From Prosthecobacter gellanilyticus (GTDB taxonomy: Bacteria; Verrucomicrobiota; Verrucomicrobiia; Verrucomicrobiales; Verrucomicrobiaceae), in the NCBI RefSeq assembly GCF_007992435.1, contig NZ_BKAG01000024.1, forward strand, positions 1-64,000: a stretch of DNA of 64,000 nt, given 5' to 3'. Positions 17,374-26,884 of the stretch are shown here, piece after piece; position 1 is the first letter of the stretch, and every line of letters starts with the position of its first letter. Under the pieces are notes generated by a model that was not told where the DNA came from, did no database searches, and saw only the letters and a list, made by a program, of their open reading frames with translations. The translations under genes were made by a program, and so were the position numbers.

Positions 17374-17621
17374 AGCCTCGGAGAGGCGGCAGGAAATAGG
17401 CCACGGCTTCAGCCGTGGTTGATGGACCGCCCCTTTCAAAATGAACCAGAGTCCCGGAAAGGGACGAAAGAGCCTCTCGCAAACACAAAACAGCCTGCGA
17501 GACTTCAAGGGTGGACGGAGGCCTCTTTCGTCCCTTCCGGGACTTTGACTCAGGCAAATAACCCCGCCGTTCTAACGCACGGTTGAAACCGTGCGCTATT
17601 TCCTTTCGCCTCTCTGAGGCT
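17374..17621. repeat. 248-bp palindromic element (inverted pair of REP-like units)
   Basis: Two copies of a 45-46-bp unit face each other at 17374-17418 and 17576-17621. Each holds a GCCTC/GAGGC hairpin, the block AGGAAATAG, and a second hairpin. The second hairpin is CCACGGC-TTCA-GCCGTGG on the left and, read on the minus strand, CGCACGGTT-TC-AACCGTGCG on the right. The C:G to T:A change occurs on both sides of the stem, so pairing is kept. Inside lies another inverted repeat, 17451-17476 against 17518-17543 (26 bp with two single-base indels), and inside that TCTCGCA / TGCGAGA at 17475-17481 and 17496-17502. No transposase is present, so it is a REP/BIME-like or MITE-like element. Confidence 0.8.
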
Positions 17622-17797
17622 CCGGGCCTGACAGGCAGATTGACACAAGGCTAAATTGCCAGCTTCCGACAGATGAAAGGGCCTTTGCAAAGCATCAGAG
17701 TCCTCTGTGTTATCTGTGGTTATAATTCAGGGCTGCCGCTAACACTGGGATTGCCAGGGGAAAATCCCGGTCTAGTCTCGCGGCCCCAGACCCCTCT

Positions 17798-19042
17798 ATG
17801 AAGAAAAAAATCGTCCTCGCTTACTCCGGCGGCCTCGACACCTCCGTCCTCCTTTCCTGGATCAAAGAAACCTATGATGCCGAGGTGATCGCCTTTTGCG
17901 CGAACATCGGCCAGGACGATGAACTGAAGGGCCTGAATGCCAAGGCCAAGAAGACCGGTGCCTCCAAGATCTATGTGGACGACCTCCAGGAGGAGTTCGC
18001 CAAGGATTTCATCTTCCCGATGATGCAGGCCGGAGCCATCTACGAAGGCCAGTATTTCCTCGGCACCAGCATCGCACGTCCGCTGATCGCCAAGCGCATG
18101 GTGGAGATCGCCAAGGCTGAAGGTGCCACGGCCATCGGCCACGGTGCGACTGGCAAGGGCAATGATCAGGTGCGCTTTGAGCTCACCGCTGCCGCCCTGG
18201 CTCCTGAGATTGAGATCATCGCCCCATGGCGCGACGAGCGTTTCCGCACCCAATTCCCTGGCCGCGTTGAAATGATCAAGTACTGCGAAGACAAAGGCAT
18301 TCCGATTCAGGCAAGTGCGAAGAAGCCCTTCTCCATGGACCGCAACCTCCTGCACATCAGCTATGAGGCCGGCATCCTGGAAGATCCCTGGTTCAACGCG
18401 GGTGATGTGAAGTATCGCGAATACTTCACCACGCTTTCCGTGTTCCCTGAAGACGCTCCCGACAAGTCCGAGTACGTCGTGCTCGACTTCGACAAGGGCA
18501 ACTGCGTGGCCGTGAACAGCAAGCCGATGGGCCCGCTGCAGGTCATGAAGACGCTGAACAAGCTCGGTGGCAAGCATGGCGTGGGCCGTGTGGACATGGT
18601 GGAAAACCGCTTCGTCGGCATGAAGAGCCGCGGTGTGTATGAGACCCCCGGCGGCGCCATCCTGCACTTCGCGCACCGCCAGATCGAAAGCCTCACCATG
18701 GACCGCGAAGTCATGCATCTGCGTGATGGCCTCGTCCCTGAGTATGCCAAGCTGGTGTACAATGGTTTCTGGTATGCTCCGGAGCGTCTCGCCCTCCAGG
18801 CCCTCGTCACCGAGAGCCAGAAAAACGTTTCCGGCACTGTCCGCGTGAAGCTCTATAAAGGTGGCATCCACGCCGCAGGCCGCCAGAGCCAGTTCAGCAT
18901 GTACAACCCGCACATCGCCACGATGGAAGCAGATCCGACGAAGGCCTACAACCAGGACGACGCCACCGGCTTCATCCGCCTGAACGGCCTCCGCCTCCGC
19001 GTGAACTCCCAGGTGAACGGCGCGAAGAACCTCGGCCGCTAA
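17798..19042 (+). CDS. argG: Argininosuccinate synthase
   Basis: 414 residues. It joins citrulline and aspartate with ATP in the seventh step of arginine synthesis. The ATP-binding P-loop AYSGGLDTS is at residues 8-16, followed by [34 protein letters not shown] carries the citrulline/aspartate site. The length and the C-terminal oligomerisation tail are ordinary. The leader is CCAGACCCCTCT with no Shine-Dalgarno. No other arg gene is near. A Tat-exported propeller gene starts 21 nt downstream on the same strand and may share the transcript. Confidence 0.95.
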   Translation: MKKKIVLAYSGGLDTSVLLSWIKETYDAEVIAFCANIGQDDELKGLNAKAKKTGASKIYVDDLQEEFAKDFIFPMMQAGAIYEGQYFLGTSIARPLIAKRMVEIAKAEGATAIGHGATGKGNDQVRFELTAAALAPEIEIIAPWRDERFRTQFPGRVEMIKYCEDKGIPIQASAKKPFSMDRNLLHISYEAGILEDPWFNAGDVKYREYFTTLSVFPEDAPDKSEYVVLDFDKGNCVAVNSKPMGPLQVMKTLNKLGGKHGVGRVDMVENRFVGMKSRGVYETPGGAILHFAHRQIESLTMDREVMHLRDGLVPEYAKLVYNGFWYAPERLALQALVTESQKNVSGTVRVKLYKGGIHAAGRQSQFSMYNPHIATMEADPTKAYNQDDATGFIRLNGLRLRVNSQVNGAKNLGR

Positions 19043-19063
19043 GCCTAACCAACTCCAGCTCTT

Positions 19064-20095
19064 ATGACGCCCGTCACCAGCCGCCGTCGCTTTCTTCAAA
19101 CGAGCGCCGCCGGAGTGGTGGCGGGCTTTCCTTTTATCAGGGCTGCGGATGCACCCGTGCTCGGCCAAGGTGAGTTCAAGTATCGCGTCGTGCCCGGCTG
19201 GGGTGCGCTGGATGACAAGACGCCGGTGAAGAACTGCCACGGCATCGTCCGTGATCGTGAAGGGCACCTCATCCTGCTCACGGACCACACCGCGAACAAC
19301 GTCATCATCTATGACAAGGCTGGCAAGATGCTCAGCAAATGGGGCACGCAGTTTCCGGGCGCGCATGGCTTGTCCATCGTCAAGGAAAGTGAGCGCGAGG
19401 TGCTCTTCATCACCTGCTTGCAAACGCATCGTGTGGTGAAGACCACGCTGGATGGCGAAGTGCTGCAAGAGTGGCGCTGGCCGGAGAGCACAGGCAAGTA
19501 TGCCAAGGAGGCGGACTACAAACCCTCATGGACGCTGCACCTCGCGGACGGCAGCTTCTTTGTACTGGATGGCTATGGCAAGGACTTCATCACCCGCTAT
19601 GACGCGAGTGGAAAGTTGGTTAGTATTTTCGGCGGTCAGGAAGGTGGAATCACCCACTGGGGACCGCATGGCGGCATGTCCGATGAAGACGTGCCAGGTT
19701 CGTCGAATCTGCTCATCGCCATGAGTGACCAGCAGTATCTGCTACGTCTGTCTTATGATGGAAAGAAGCTCGCGCAGATCGATCTGCCCGGTGGCAATCC
19801 ACGCCAGATCCGCAAGCATGAGACCAACTACTTCGTGGCGCATCTCGCGGACAACTGGCCAAAGGATCGCAACTCACGGGGCTTCATCTCCGTGCTCGAT
19901 GTGAACCTGCAGGTCATCTCGAACGTCGCCGGCACCGCGCCTTCTTATGACGATGGCGCCAAGCTCAAGCCCATGAAGCATCAGGAGGATGTCTTCATGC
20001 ATCCGCACGATCTCATCGTCGATAACGAGCACAGCCTGTATGTGGCGCAGTTTGCCTCAGGCAACACCGTGCCGATCAAGTTGGAGCGGGTCTGA
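19064..20095 (+). CDS. Tat-exported NHL-type six-bladed propeller protein
   Basis: 343 residues with a twin-arginine signal: SRRRFLQTSAAGVVAG at residues 6-21, so the folded protein is exported by Tat. The mature part is a beta-propeller of NHL type, with blade-like repeats such as NCHGIVRDREGHLILLTD, NNVIIYDKAGKMLSKWG and FITRYDASGKLVSIFG. Members in Planctomycetes and Verrucomicrobia are annotated as peptidyl-amidating-lyase-like or 6-bladed propeller proteins; catalytic function is not shown here. It starts 21 nt after argG without any functional link that I can see. Confidence 0.82.
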   Translation: MTPVTSRRRFLQTSAAGVVAGFPFIRAADAPVLGQGEFKYRVVPGWGALDDKTPVKNCHGIVRDREGHLILLTDHTANNVIIYDKAGKMLSKWGTQFPGAHGLSIVKESEREVLFITCLQTHRVVKTTLDGEVLQEWRWPESTGKYAKEADYKPSWTLHLADGSFFVLDGYGKDFITRYDASGKLVSIFGGQEGGITHWGPHGGMSDEDVPGSSNLLIAMSDQQYLLRLSYDGKKLAQIDLPGGNPRQIRKHETNYFVAHLADNWPKDRNSRGFISVLDVNLQVISNVAGTAPSYDDGAKLKPMKHQEDVFMHPHDLIVDNEHSLYVAQFASGNTVPIKLERV

Positions 20096-20107
20096 CAAAG
20101 TAGTGCA

Positions 20108-20204
20108 GGGCTTCAGCCCGAACCCGGGTGGAATACATGTTCAGTATTCGATCCACGCAGGAACAACGTCCAACGATGTTCAAGGCTCTCACGCGCTGAA
20201 GCGC
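20108..20204. terminator. Hairpins between convergent genes
   Basis: GGGCT-TC-AGCCC at 20108-20119 and GCGCT-GA-AGCGC at 20193-20204 lie between the stop codon of the Tat-NHL gene and the stop codon of the PQQ-like gene, which converge. There is no T-run, so this may be a Rho-assisted or simply structural boundary. The loop style (CTTCAG, CTGAAG) resembles the hairpins of the 17.4-17.6 kb element. Confidence 0.4.
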
Positions 20205-20219
20205 ATGAGTACATTGGTG

Positions 20220-21710
20220 TCACTCACCGCGCAGATCGTAGCAGATGACACGCATGCTTGTCTTTCGATCCAGCCCCTCTGCCTGCTGACGCACATACAG
20301 CAAGCCGTGGCTGAGTGATGGCAGGCTCCAGGTATTCAGCGCATAGAAAAGCTGCGCACGCTGAAGTTCCTCGCAGCCTTCGGGGGTGAGCTTCAGCCAG
20401 TGCAGGCTGCCGGTTTCACCGAGGCAGAGGAAGGCTCCATCCACCTTCATCAAACTCGCACGCAGGATGCTCAGGCCCACAGGCTGGGTGCGGCCCATGA
20501 TGCCGGAGAGCACGCTGTCCTGCCACTCGATGTTCTTCGTCCAAACTTCGGCTCCCGTGTCCGCATTCACGCAGACGAGACGTGAGTTGTTCTCGCGTTC
20601 ACCATCGATGGCGTAGAGATGGCCGTCTTGGTAAACGGGCGTCATCCAGTGGCAGGCCACCTTTTTTGAGGACCAAACTTCCTTGGCTTTGAACTCCGCA
20701 TCGTATTCCACCATGACACCACCGATGGGCTTGTTCTTGGGATAACAAGTGGTGATGAAAGCGCGGTTCTTTTCAGGAATGGTGACCGGGCTGCTGCCCG
20801 TGGCCTGGATGTACTCATCATCGCGCCAGGGGAAGCGGTCATGCAGAGTGCCTGTGCTTGGATCGATGCAGAGAAGCCCGCCAATGGCCGGGTTGCTCTC
20901 GCCACCGGCATAGATCAGCACCTTGGTCTTGCCATGAAGCTGGCTCAATACGGGCGAGGCATAGCTGGCACCCCACTCGTCTTCGATCTTCCACCTTACC
21001 TCACCGGATTTCAGATCAAAGGCCGCCACGCTGACCCCCTTGCTCGCCAGCTTTTCCGAGCGTTCACGACGTTCTTCAAGACCATCAAAAGCCATGGCCT
21101 TGCCACCCACATTGACGATGACCTTGCCCTCATGGATCAGCGGTGATGAGCCTGCGCCGAAGAAGTCCTGCGGCACGTTGTACTGCTTCCGCAGATCATG
21201 CTTCCAGAGCTCCTCACCCGTCTTGAGATCAAAGGCGTGAAGTTCTGAAGTGACCCCCAGAGTCACCACGATGTCACCGGTAATCACGGGACTGCCACGC
21301 GGGCCATTGCCGAAGCCATAACGGTCTTGATACTCGATGGGATAGTCCTTGATCCAAAAGCGACGGCCGGTCTCACGGTGCAGACACTCCACCGTCTCCT
21401 TCTTTTTTAGCGCATGGAAGATCACGCAGTAGTCACCGCTGATCGCAGGCGAAGTATAAGCTTCCCCCATCGCCACTTCCCAGACTTTCGCAGGACCCGC
21501 CTCGGGCCACTTTTTCAGCAAGGGGGTTTCGATGCTGGAGGCATCATCATTCGAACCGAGGACACGCGGCCAGTCGCTGGTCTTGGCAGCAGTTGCCAGA
21601 GCCTTCGGCGCGGCATGGAAGGTCAGGCGGTCGAAGGCTTGCGGCTCCTGCGCGAGGGCAGTTCCGAAAAGCAATCCCAGGGTGAAAAACAAACTCGACG
21701 ATCGGCTCAT
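20220..21710 (-). CDS. Exported PQQ-like beta-propeller repeat protein
   Basis: 496 residues. Signal peptide MSRSSSLFFTLGLLFG with cleavage after ALA. The mature protein has eight-bladed quinoprotein-like repeats, e.g. VVTLGVTSELHAFDLKTGEELWKHDL, KVLIYAGGESNPAIGGLLCIDPSTG (shown in part) and YAIDGEREN. The Trp-docking repeats are those of PQQ dehydrogenases and BamB, but no PQQ-coordinating catalytic residues or heme site are seen. It is probably a periplasmic binding or scaffold protein. The start lies only 24 nt from the divergent Dabb lipoprotein start. Confidence 0.83.
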   Translation of the reverse strand: MSRSSSLFFTLGLLFGTALAQEPQAFDRLTFHAAPKALATAAKTSDWPRVLGSNDDASSIETPLLKKWPEAGPAKVWEVAMGEAYTSPAISGDYCVIFHALKKKETVECLHRETGRRFWIKDYPIEYQDRYGFGNGPRGSPVITGDIVVTLGVTSELHAFDLKTGEELWKHDLRKQYNVPQDFFGAGSSPLIHEGKVIVNVGGKAMAFDGLEERRERSEKLASKGVSVAAFDLKSGEVRWKIEDEWGASYASPVLSQLHGKTKVLIYAGGESNPAIGGLLCIDPSTGTLHDRFPWRDDEYIQATGSSPVTIPEKNRAFITTCYPKNKPIGGVMVEYDAEFKAKEVWSSKKVACHWMTPVYQDGHLYAIDGERENNSRLVCVNADTGAEVWTKNIEWQDSVLSGIMGRTQPVGLSILRASLMKVDGAFLCLGETGSLHWLKLTPEGCEELQRAQLFYALNTWSLPSLSHGLLYVRQQAEGLDRKTSMRVICYDLRGE

Positions 21711-21734
21711 GAAGACGCAAAACTAAAGACCTTC

Positions 21735-22139
21735 ATGAAAAACGCCATTGCCATCTTCTCCCTTGCTGCTGTTTCCCTGCTCGCCTCCTGCACGTCCTGC
21801 CCGCTAGGTCACAAGACCACGGCCAATGGCAAAGTGGAGCACATTGTGCTCGTGTGGCTGAAGAAGCCCGGTGATGCGGCTCAGCGCGCCCAGGTGATCA
21901 ACGCGGCGAAGATGTTCCAGGCTGAGATCAAGGAGATCCAGCATCTCAGTGTCGGCACAGCGCTGGCCAGTGACCGCCCGGTGGTGGATGACAGTTTCGA
22001 TGTGGGTCTTGTGATGCGCTTCGCCAATGCCGCTGACCTCAACACCTATGAGAAACATCCGGTGCACACGAAGGCCGTGAAGGACGTGCTGCAGCCCATC
22101 GCCAAGAAGCTGCAGGTCTACGACATCGTGGCACAGTAA
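21735..22139 (+). CDS. Dabb-domain lipoprotein
   Basis: 134 residues from the ATG at 21735; longer upstream frames overlap the divergent gene and are rejected. The signal peptide ends in lipobox L-A-S-C (Cys19), then about 20 residues of spacer. The Dabb domain (stress-responsive alpha/beta barrel) covers about 36-130, with VEHIVLVWLKKPGD as the first strand, VGTALASDRPVVDDSFDVGLVM in the middle, and the helix YEKHPVHTKAVKDVL. Dabb proteins form dimeric barrels, and some are enzymes of cytosolic pathways; a membrane-anchored exported version is unusual. Substrate unknown. Confidence 0.82.
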   Translation: MKNAIAIFSLAAVSLLASCTSCPLGHKTTANGKVEHIVLVWLKKPGDAAQRAQVINAAKMFQAEIKEIQHLSVGTALASDRPVVDDSFDVGLVMRFANAADLNTYEKHPVHTKAVKDVLQPIAKKLQVYDIVAQ

Positions 22140-22169
22140 GAGCCATCACAGCATGCGAGTTGCATGATT

Positions 22170-22202
22170 CCGGAGTTCGGAGATACTCCGGACGCGGTTT
22201 TT
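22170..22202 (+). terminator. Likely intrinsic terminator after the Dabb gene
   Basis: A 7-bp perfect stem, CCGGAGT (22170-22176) and ACTCCGG (22185-22191), with an 8-nt loop, is followed by ACGCGG and a five-T run. It lies 31 nt after the stop codon of the Dabb lipoprotein gene. Confidence 0.5.
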
Positions 22203-22370
22203 CATGCTTGTTTTCCAGGCGCATGGGTATAAAAAACTAGCAGAGAAGGTTAGGAAAGAAGCACCCGAACTTCGGCCGACCTTCTGCTGCGCCGAACGAA
22301 ATGCCTGGATGCCGTTGCGGTATTCAAAGCTGTGGTGTCCCCCGTCAGTCAACAAACCCCTGCCTTTCCT

Positions 22371-25300
22371 ATGGTTACGCATGTCTTCCCCCGGGCTTTT
22401 CAGCCTCTCTTCGCCATTCTGCTGACTACCTGTGGCTTGTGGTTTTCACCTCGGGCTCAAGCTTTCGAAACGACCTGGGACCCCAGCTTCAACGTGCCGG
22501 GCGCTGACTTCCAAGTCTACACCATGGCGGAAACAACCACGGACATCTACTACGCTGGTGGCTTCCGTGCGATCGGGACTGCCAAGGCCGCATTCATTGT
22601 ACGCTTTCATAAGTCTGACTCCACCTGGCATCCGTTGCCTGGGGGCACCAATGGAGCGGTAAACAAAATCCTGTTCGTCGGGCCTGACCTTTATGTAGGC
22701 GGTACTTTCACTACGGCTGGCACCACCACGGTGAACAACATCGCCAAATGGAATGGCACTACGTGGTCGGCACTCGGCACCGGGATCGCCGGCGGATTTG
22801 CGCCGGCTGTCAGTGACATGACCCAGTTTAACGGCCAGGTGTATGTAACAGGTTCATTCACCACAGCGGGAGGAGTGACGGTCAACTCCATCGCACGCTG
22901 GAACGGTGCGAGCTGGTCAGCAGTGGGCACGGGGCTAGCCGACGTCGGCTTCTCGGGTAGCGGCAAAGCTCTCGCGGTCATGGGATCCAATCTCTATATC
23001 ACTGGCGAATTCGAAACCGCAGGTGGTGTCACTTGCAACAACATCGCCAGGTGGACGGGATCAACCTGGGAAGCTCTGCATCCAGACGGCCTGTCTGGAG
23101 GCGGTGGGCGGGCTTATTGTCTCGCAGTGATGGGTGCCGACCTCTATGTCGGCGGTTATTTCAGCCGTGCGGGCACGGTGCAGTTCGGCAGTGACAACCT
23201 GATGAAGTGGAACGGCACCACTTTCTCGGGGGTCGGCGGTGGCGCGAATGATACCGTCTACTGCCTGACCTCGGATGGCAGCAACTTGTACGTCGGCGGG
23301 GAATTCACGTCGGCGGGTGGCGTGGCGGCCAGTCACGTGGCCAAGTGGAGCGGTAGCACCTGGAGCGCGCTGGGTGCTGGCACCAACGGGGATGTCTTGA
23401 GCGTCAGCGTCCTCAATGGCGGCATCCTGTACGCAGGCGGCACCTTTTCCACGGCAGGGACGGCGGCAGCCTCCAAGGTGGCACGTTGGACCGGCAGCGC
23501 TTGGGAGGCTATCACCAGCGGGAAAGGCCTGAGCGGCAGCGTAAATGCGATGGTGGACACCGGCACGCACATCTATGTCGGCGGCAGTTTTGTGACGGCA
23601 GGCCCGATCATCGCCAATGGCATCGCGCTTTTTGATAAGACAGCGGAAACGTGGAGTCCCCTTGGCTCCGGCTTGGGAGTAACGGGGCCCCAGGCGAGTT
23701 TTGGCTCGGCCTCCGTGTCAGCCATTCTGGTGGACGGTGCGAATGTGTATGTGGGAGGTTCTTTCAATCTCGCGGGCGGCCTCGCCGTGAACAACATCGC
23801 CAAATGGGACGGCGTGAACTGGACGGCTTTGAGCAACGGGGTCGGGAGCTCCGTGACCGACATCGTCAAGATCGGCAGTGACCTCTACATCTCAGGCTTT
23901 TTCAACACCGCTAGTGGAACGACGGTGAACTGTGTCGCCAAATGGAATGGCACCGCTTGGTCAGCTCTGGGCAGCGGCGTCAGCAGTTCCGGCTATGTGA
24001 CCAGCCTGGCGGTGATGGGCACGGACCTGTTCGTGGCTGGCAATTTCACTATGGCAGGAGGCGGGGCAGCCAAGAACATCGCCAAATGGAACGGCACCGC
24101 TTGGTCAGCTCTGGGCACGGGTCTGGATTATGAAGCCGAGGGCCTCCTGGTGGATGGCAGCGACCTGTATGTGGTGGGCGAATTCGAGAAGGCAGGTGGT
24201 GTGACAGTGAATGGCGTCGCCAAGTGGAACGGTAGCGCGTGGTCGGCCCTGGGTGCGGGAACGAGTTTCTTTCCCCCCACCACTCTCACCAAGAGCGGCA
24301 GCAATCTTTTCATCGGTGGCCGGTTCACCTCGGCTGGCGGTAGCCCTGCCCAGTATGTAGCTGCTTGGAATGGGACCGCCTGGGAGGCCGTCGCCGAAAA
24401 CTTGGTGGGAGTCGGGCTGCCAGAACCGTCCGTGAACTCCATCATCATCAATGATACCAAAGCCTACTTTGGCACCACGCTCATTGCTGCCGGCAACGTG
24501 CCCTTTGGCCGCTTCGGCAAGGCCACACTCACGGCGTCCTCCAACAAGCCGCTGGTCGATATCTTTGGAGGCACTCTTCCCAAGACCACCAGCGTCTCCA
24601 TCGCGGTGACCGTCAATCCCAAGGGACTCACCACCACCGCCACGCTGCACTACGGCACCACCCAGGAGTTTGGCACGACTAAGAGCATCCCCCTTTCGCC
24701 ACCCAATGGCACGGCAGCGAAGACCATACTCGTCCCCCTCACCGGCCTGACTCCGGGGACGCAGTACTACTACCGCGCCATCGCCAGCAACAGCGCCGGC
24801 ACCTCAGAGACGCCAATCAACAGCTTCACCACTCCTTCGCCTCCCATCATTGATGTTCCCCCTGCCAGCAACTTCGTTGTGCAGGGCACGAACCTGACTT
24901 TGACGCCCGTCGTCAGAGGCACGCCGTTTTTGACCTATCAGTGGCTGAAGAAGACAACACCCATCCCCAACGCCCAGGGTCCGAACTTGGTCCTCAATGC
25001 CATCACGCTGGCCCAAGCCGGTGAGTATGCGGTGAAGGTCACTAACGGGTACGGCACCGCCACGTCCACACCGCTGGCCAAGATTGCGGTCATTGATACC
25101 ACGGACAAGGTCGTCGGCGGGAAGGCGCTGGCCACACTCGTCATCCCAGTGCCCGCAGCTGGCCCGGGCTTGACCTTCCAGTGGTATAAGGGCGGCCAGA
25201 TCCTGGTGAAAAACGCTTTGGGAGGCCGTGCCACCGGCGTCGACACCGCCAAGCTGAGCATCGCCAAGTTCTCCGCCGCCGATGAGGACAACTACACCTG

Positions 25301-26870
25301 CGTCGTGAAGCTCGGAGCCTTTGAGCGCACCACTGGAATCATCGCCGCGAAGGTCCAGTCACCACCGCAGATTGCCGCTGTCCCTGAATTTAACCTGCCG
25401 TGGATTGTCAGCGGCAGCGTGGATGCCCAAATCACTGAGCTGATCACCTTTCTGGATCCTCTGCTCCAGAATCGGCCCACGAAGTATGTCATCGCCAACC
25501 TGCCCACTGGGCTAACCTATAATACGACCACCGGGGCTATCAGTGGCAAGCCTACCAAGTCAGGCCCCTTCAAGGTCAAGATCACCGCCTCCAACAGCGC
25601 CGGTGCCGCGCTTCCTGTGGAGGTCACTGTTAACGTTGCCGCGCTGGACACGCCGCTCGTCGGTGTCTTCAATGGTCTGGTGGCGCGCAGCACGGATATG
25701 AACTCGAAGTACGGCGGAACGCTGAATCTCACCACGACTCTCGGTGGCGGGGTTTCTGGAAAAGTGGTCATGGCAGGAAAAAGCTACTCGCTCACCACAG
25801 GCGCTCTCAATGCCACGGCAGGCGCGAACGCCACGGCTCAGATTCCCGTGAAATTCGGCACCGTCACGCTGACCCTCTCCATCACCATCAACCGCACGAC
25901 TGGCGAGCTCACAGGCACCCTCAGTGACAATGATGAGGGTGAGTATGGCAGTGCTGATGTCAGCGCATGGCGCAATTCATGGAGCGGCAAGACTCCTGGT
26001 GAGACGGCCACCGCGCACTCCACGCATCCCTTCACCGCCATCGTGCGCCCGACGAGCAGTTCGTCCACGATTCCGCCGGGACAGGGTTATGGCTTCCTCA
26101 CCATCACGAAGACTGGCATTGTGACCTGGAAAGGCCAGCTTGCTGATGCCACGACTATGACTTGCAGCACCACCATGGGCCCCAACGGGGAGATCCCTCT
26201 CCACGTTATGCTTTACACGAACACTGGGTCACTTCAGGGCTGGACAAAAGTCACCGCAGACAACGCCACTCCGGCCAACAACCTGCTGGACAATCTCGCT
26301 GGCCAGAACCTGACCTGGTTCAAAAATTCGCAGCCAGCCAAGTCAACCACCCGCAGCTACAAGACAGGCATCTCCCTGCATAATCTCATCATTGAGGGCA
26401 GCGCCTGGCCGAAACCCACTGGCCTGATTCCACTCACGGGTCTCAGTGATGCCAGCGCCACGAACAATGCGCAGATCGTCTTCACCGGCGCTGGAGTTGA
26501 AGCATCAGTCACGGCCGGGGGCGCCCCTCTTACGCAGTCTCTGCGCATCAAGTCTCCTTCCAACGCTGTTGCCATGCCGCCTGCGGCGCAAAACCCAGGC
26601 ACCGTCACCCTGAGCCTCAATGCGGCCACGGGCGAAATCAAAGGAGCCTTCACGCTGAAGGCAGACCCCAATCCCTTGCAGACCAGTCAGAAGCTCAACC
26701 GCACCGCCAACTACTTCGGCGTCGTGGTGAAGCGTCTCGGCAAGGGCTTCGGACACTTCAACCTTGCCAAGCTGCCGGAAGCCCTGCCTGGGCAGACGCC
26801 AGCAGCCACCACGCCCACCACTTCACCGATGCGTTCAGGTTTGGTTGAGCTTAAAACGCTGAGTCCATAA
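22371..26870 (+). CDS. Giant secreted repeat protein (Rax2-like propeller repeats, Fn3/Ig domains)
   Basis: 1499 residues from the ATG at 22371, which opens a signal peptide ending SPRAQA. An upstream GTG at 22332 would only extend it. Residues about 40-690 hold thirteen repeats of about 50 residues with the pattern (I/V)AKWNGTxWSALGxG ... DLYVGGxFTTAGG, resembling the propeller repeats of fungal Rax2-like cortical proteins and bacterial delta-60 repeats. Next come a fibronectin-III-like domain (TTATLHYGTTQEFG ... GLTPGTQYYYRAIAS), two Ig-like domains (TYQWLKKTTPI; TFQWYKGGQIL), and a putative-Ig strand (LPTGLTYNTTTGAISGKP). The C-terminal 400 residues form a module shared with the 788-residue protein at 43738. 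Likely a surface or extracellular adhesin; no anchor is visible. Confidence 0.82.
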   Translation: MVTHVFPRAFQPLFAILLTTCGLWFSPRAQAFETTWDPSFNVPGADFQVYTMAETTTDIYYAGGFRAIGTAKAAFIVRFHKSDSTWHPLPGGTNGAVNKILFVGPDLYVGGTFTTAGTTTVNNIAKWNGTTWSALGTGIAGGFAPAVSDMTQFNGQVYVTGSFTTAGGVTVNSIARWNGASWSAVGTGLADVGFSGSGKALAVMGSNLYITGEFETAGGVTCNNIARWTGSTWEALHPDGLSGGGGRAYCLAVMGADLYVGGYFSRAGTVQFGSDNLMKWNGTTFSGVGGGANDTVYCLTSDGSNLYVGGEFTSAGGVAASHVAKWSGSTWSALGAGTNGDVLSVSVLNGGILYAGGTFSTAGTAAASKVARWTGSAWEAITSGKGLSGSVNAMVDTGTHIYVGGSFVTAGPIIANGIALFDKTAETWSPLGSGLGVTGPQASFGSASVSAILVDGANVYVGGSFNLAGGLAVNNIAKWDGVNWTALSNGVGSSVTDIVKIGSDLYISGFFNTASGTTVNCVAKWNGTAWSALGSGVSSSGYVTSLAVMGTDLFVAGNFTMAGGGAAKNIAKWNGTAWSALGTGLDYEAEGLLVDGSDLYVVGEFEKAGGVTVNGVAKWNGSAWSALGAGTSFFPPTTLTKSGSNLFIGGRFTSAGGSPAQYVAAWNGTAWEAVAENLVGVGLPEPSVNSIIINDTKAYFGTTLIAAGNVPFGRFGKATLTASSNKPLVDIFGGTLPKTTSVSIAVTVNPKGLTTTATLHYGTTQEFGTTKSIPLSPPNGTAAKTILVPLTGLTPGTQYYYRAIASNSAGTSETPINSFTTPSPPIIDVPPASNFVVQGTNLTLTPVVRGTPFLTYQWLKKTTPIPNAQGPNLVLNAITLAQAGEYAVKVTNGYGTATSTPLAKIAVIDTTDKVVGGKALATLVIPVPAAGPGLTFQWYKGGQILVKNALGGRATGVDTAKLSIAKFSAADEDNYTCVVKLGAFERTTGIIAAKVQSPPQIAAVPEFNLPWIVSGSVDAQITELITFLDPLLQNRPTKYVIANLPTGLTYNTTTGAISGKPTKSGPFKVKITASNSAGAALPVEVTVNVAALDTPLVGVFNGLVARSTDMNSKYGGTLNLTTTLGGGVSGKVVMAGKSYSLTTGALNATAGANATAQIPVKFGTVTLTLSITINRTTGELTGTLSDNDEGEYGSADVSAWRNSWSGKTPGETATAHSTHPFTAIVRPTSSSSTIPPGQGYGFLTITKTGIVTWKGQLADATTMTCSTTMGPNGEIPLHVMLYTNTGSLQGWTKVTADNATPANNLLDNLAGQNLTWFKNSQPAKSTTRSYKTGISLHNLIIEGSAWPKPTGLIPLTGLSDASATNNAQIVFTGAGVEASVTAGGAPLTQSLRIKSPSNAVAMPPAAQNPGTVTLSLNAATGEIKGAFTLKADPNPLQTSQKLNRTANYFGVVVKRLGKGFGHFNLAKLPEALPGQTPAATTPTTSPMRSGLVELKTLSP

Positions 26871-26884
26871 GGATTTTCCACTCT

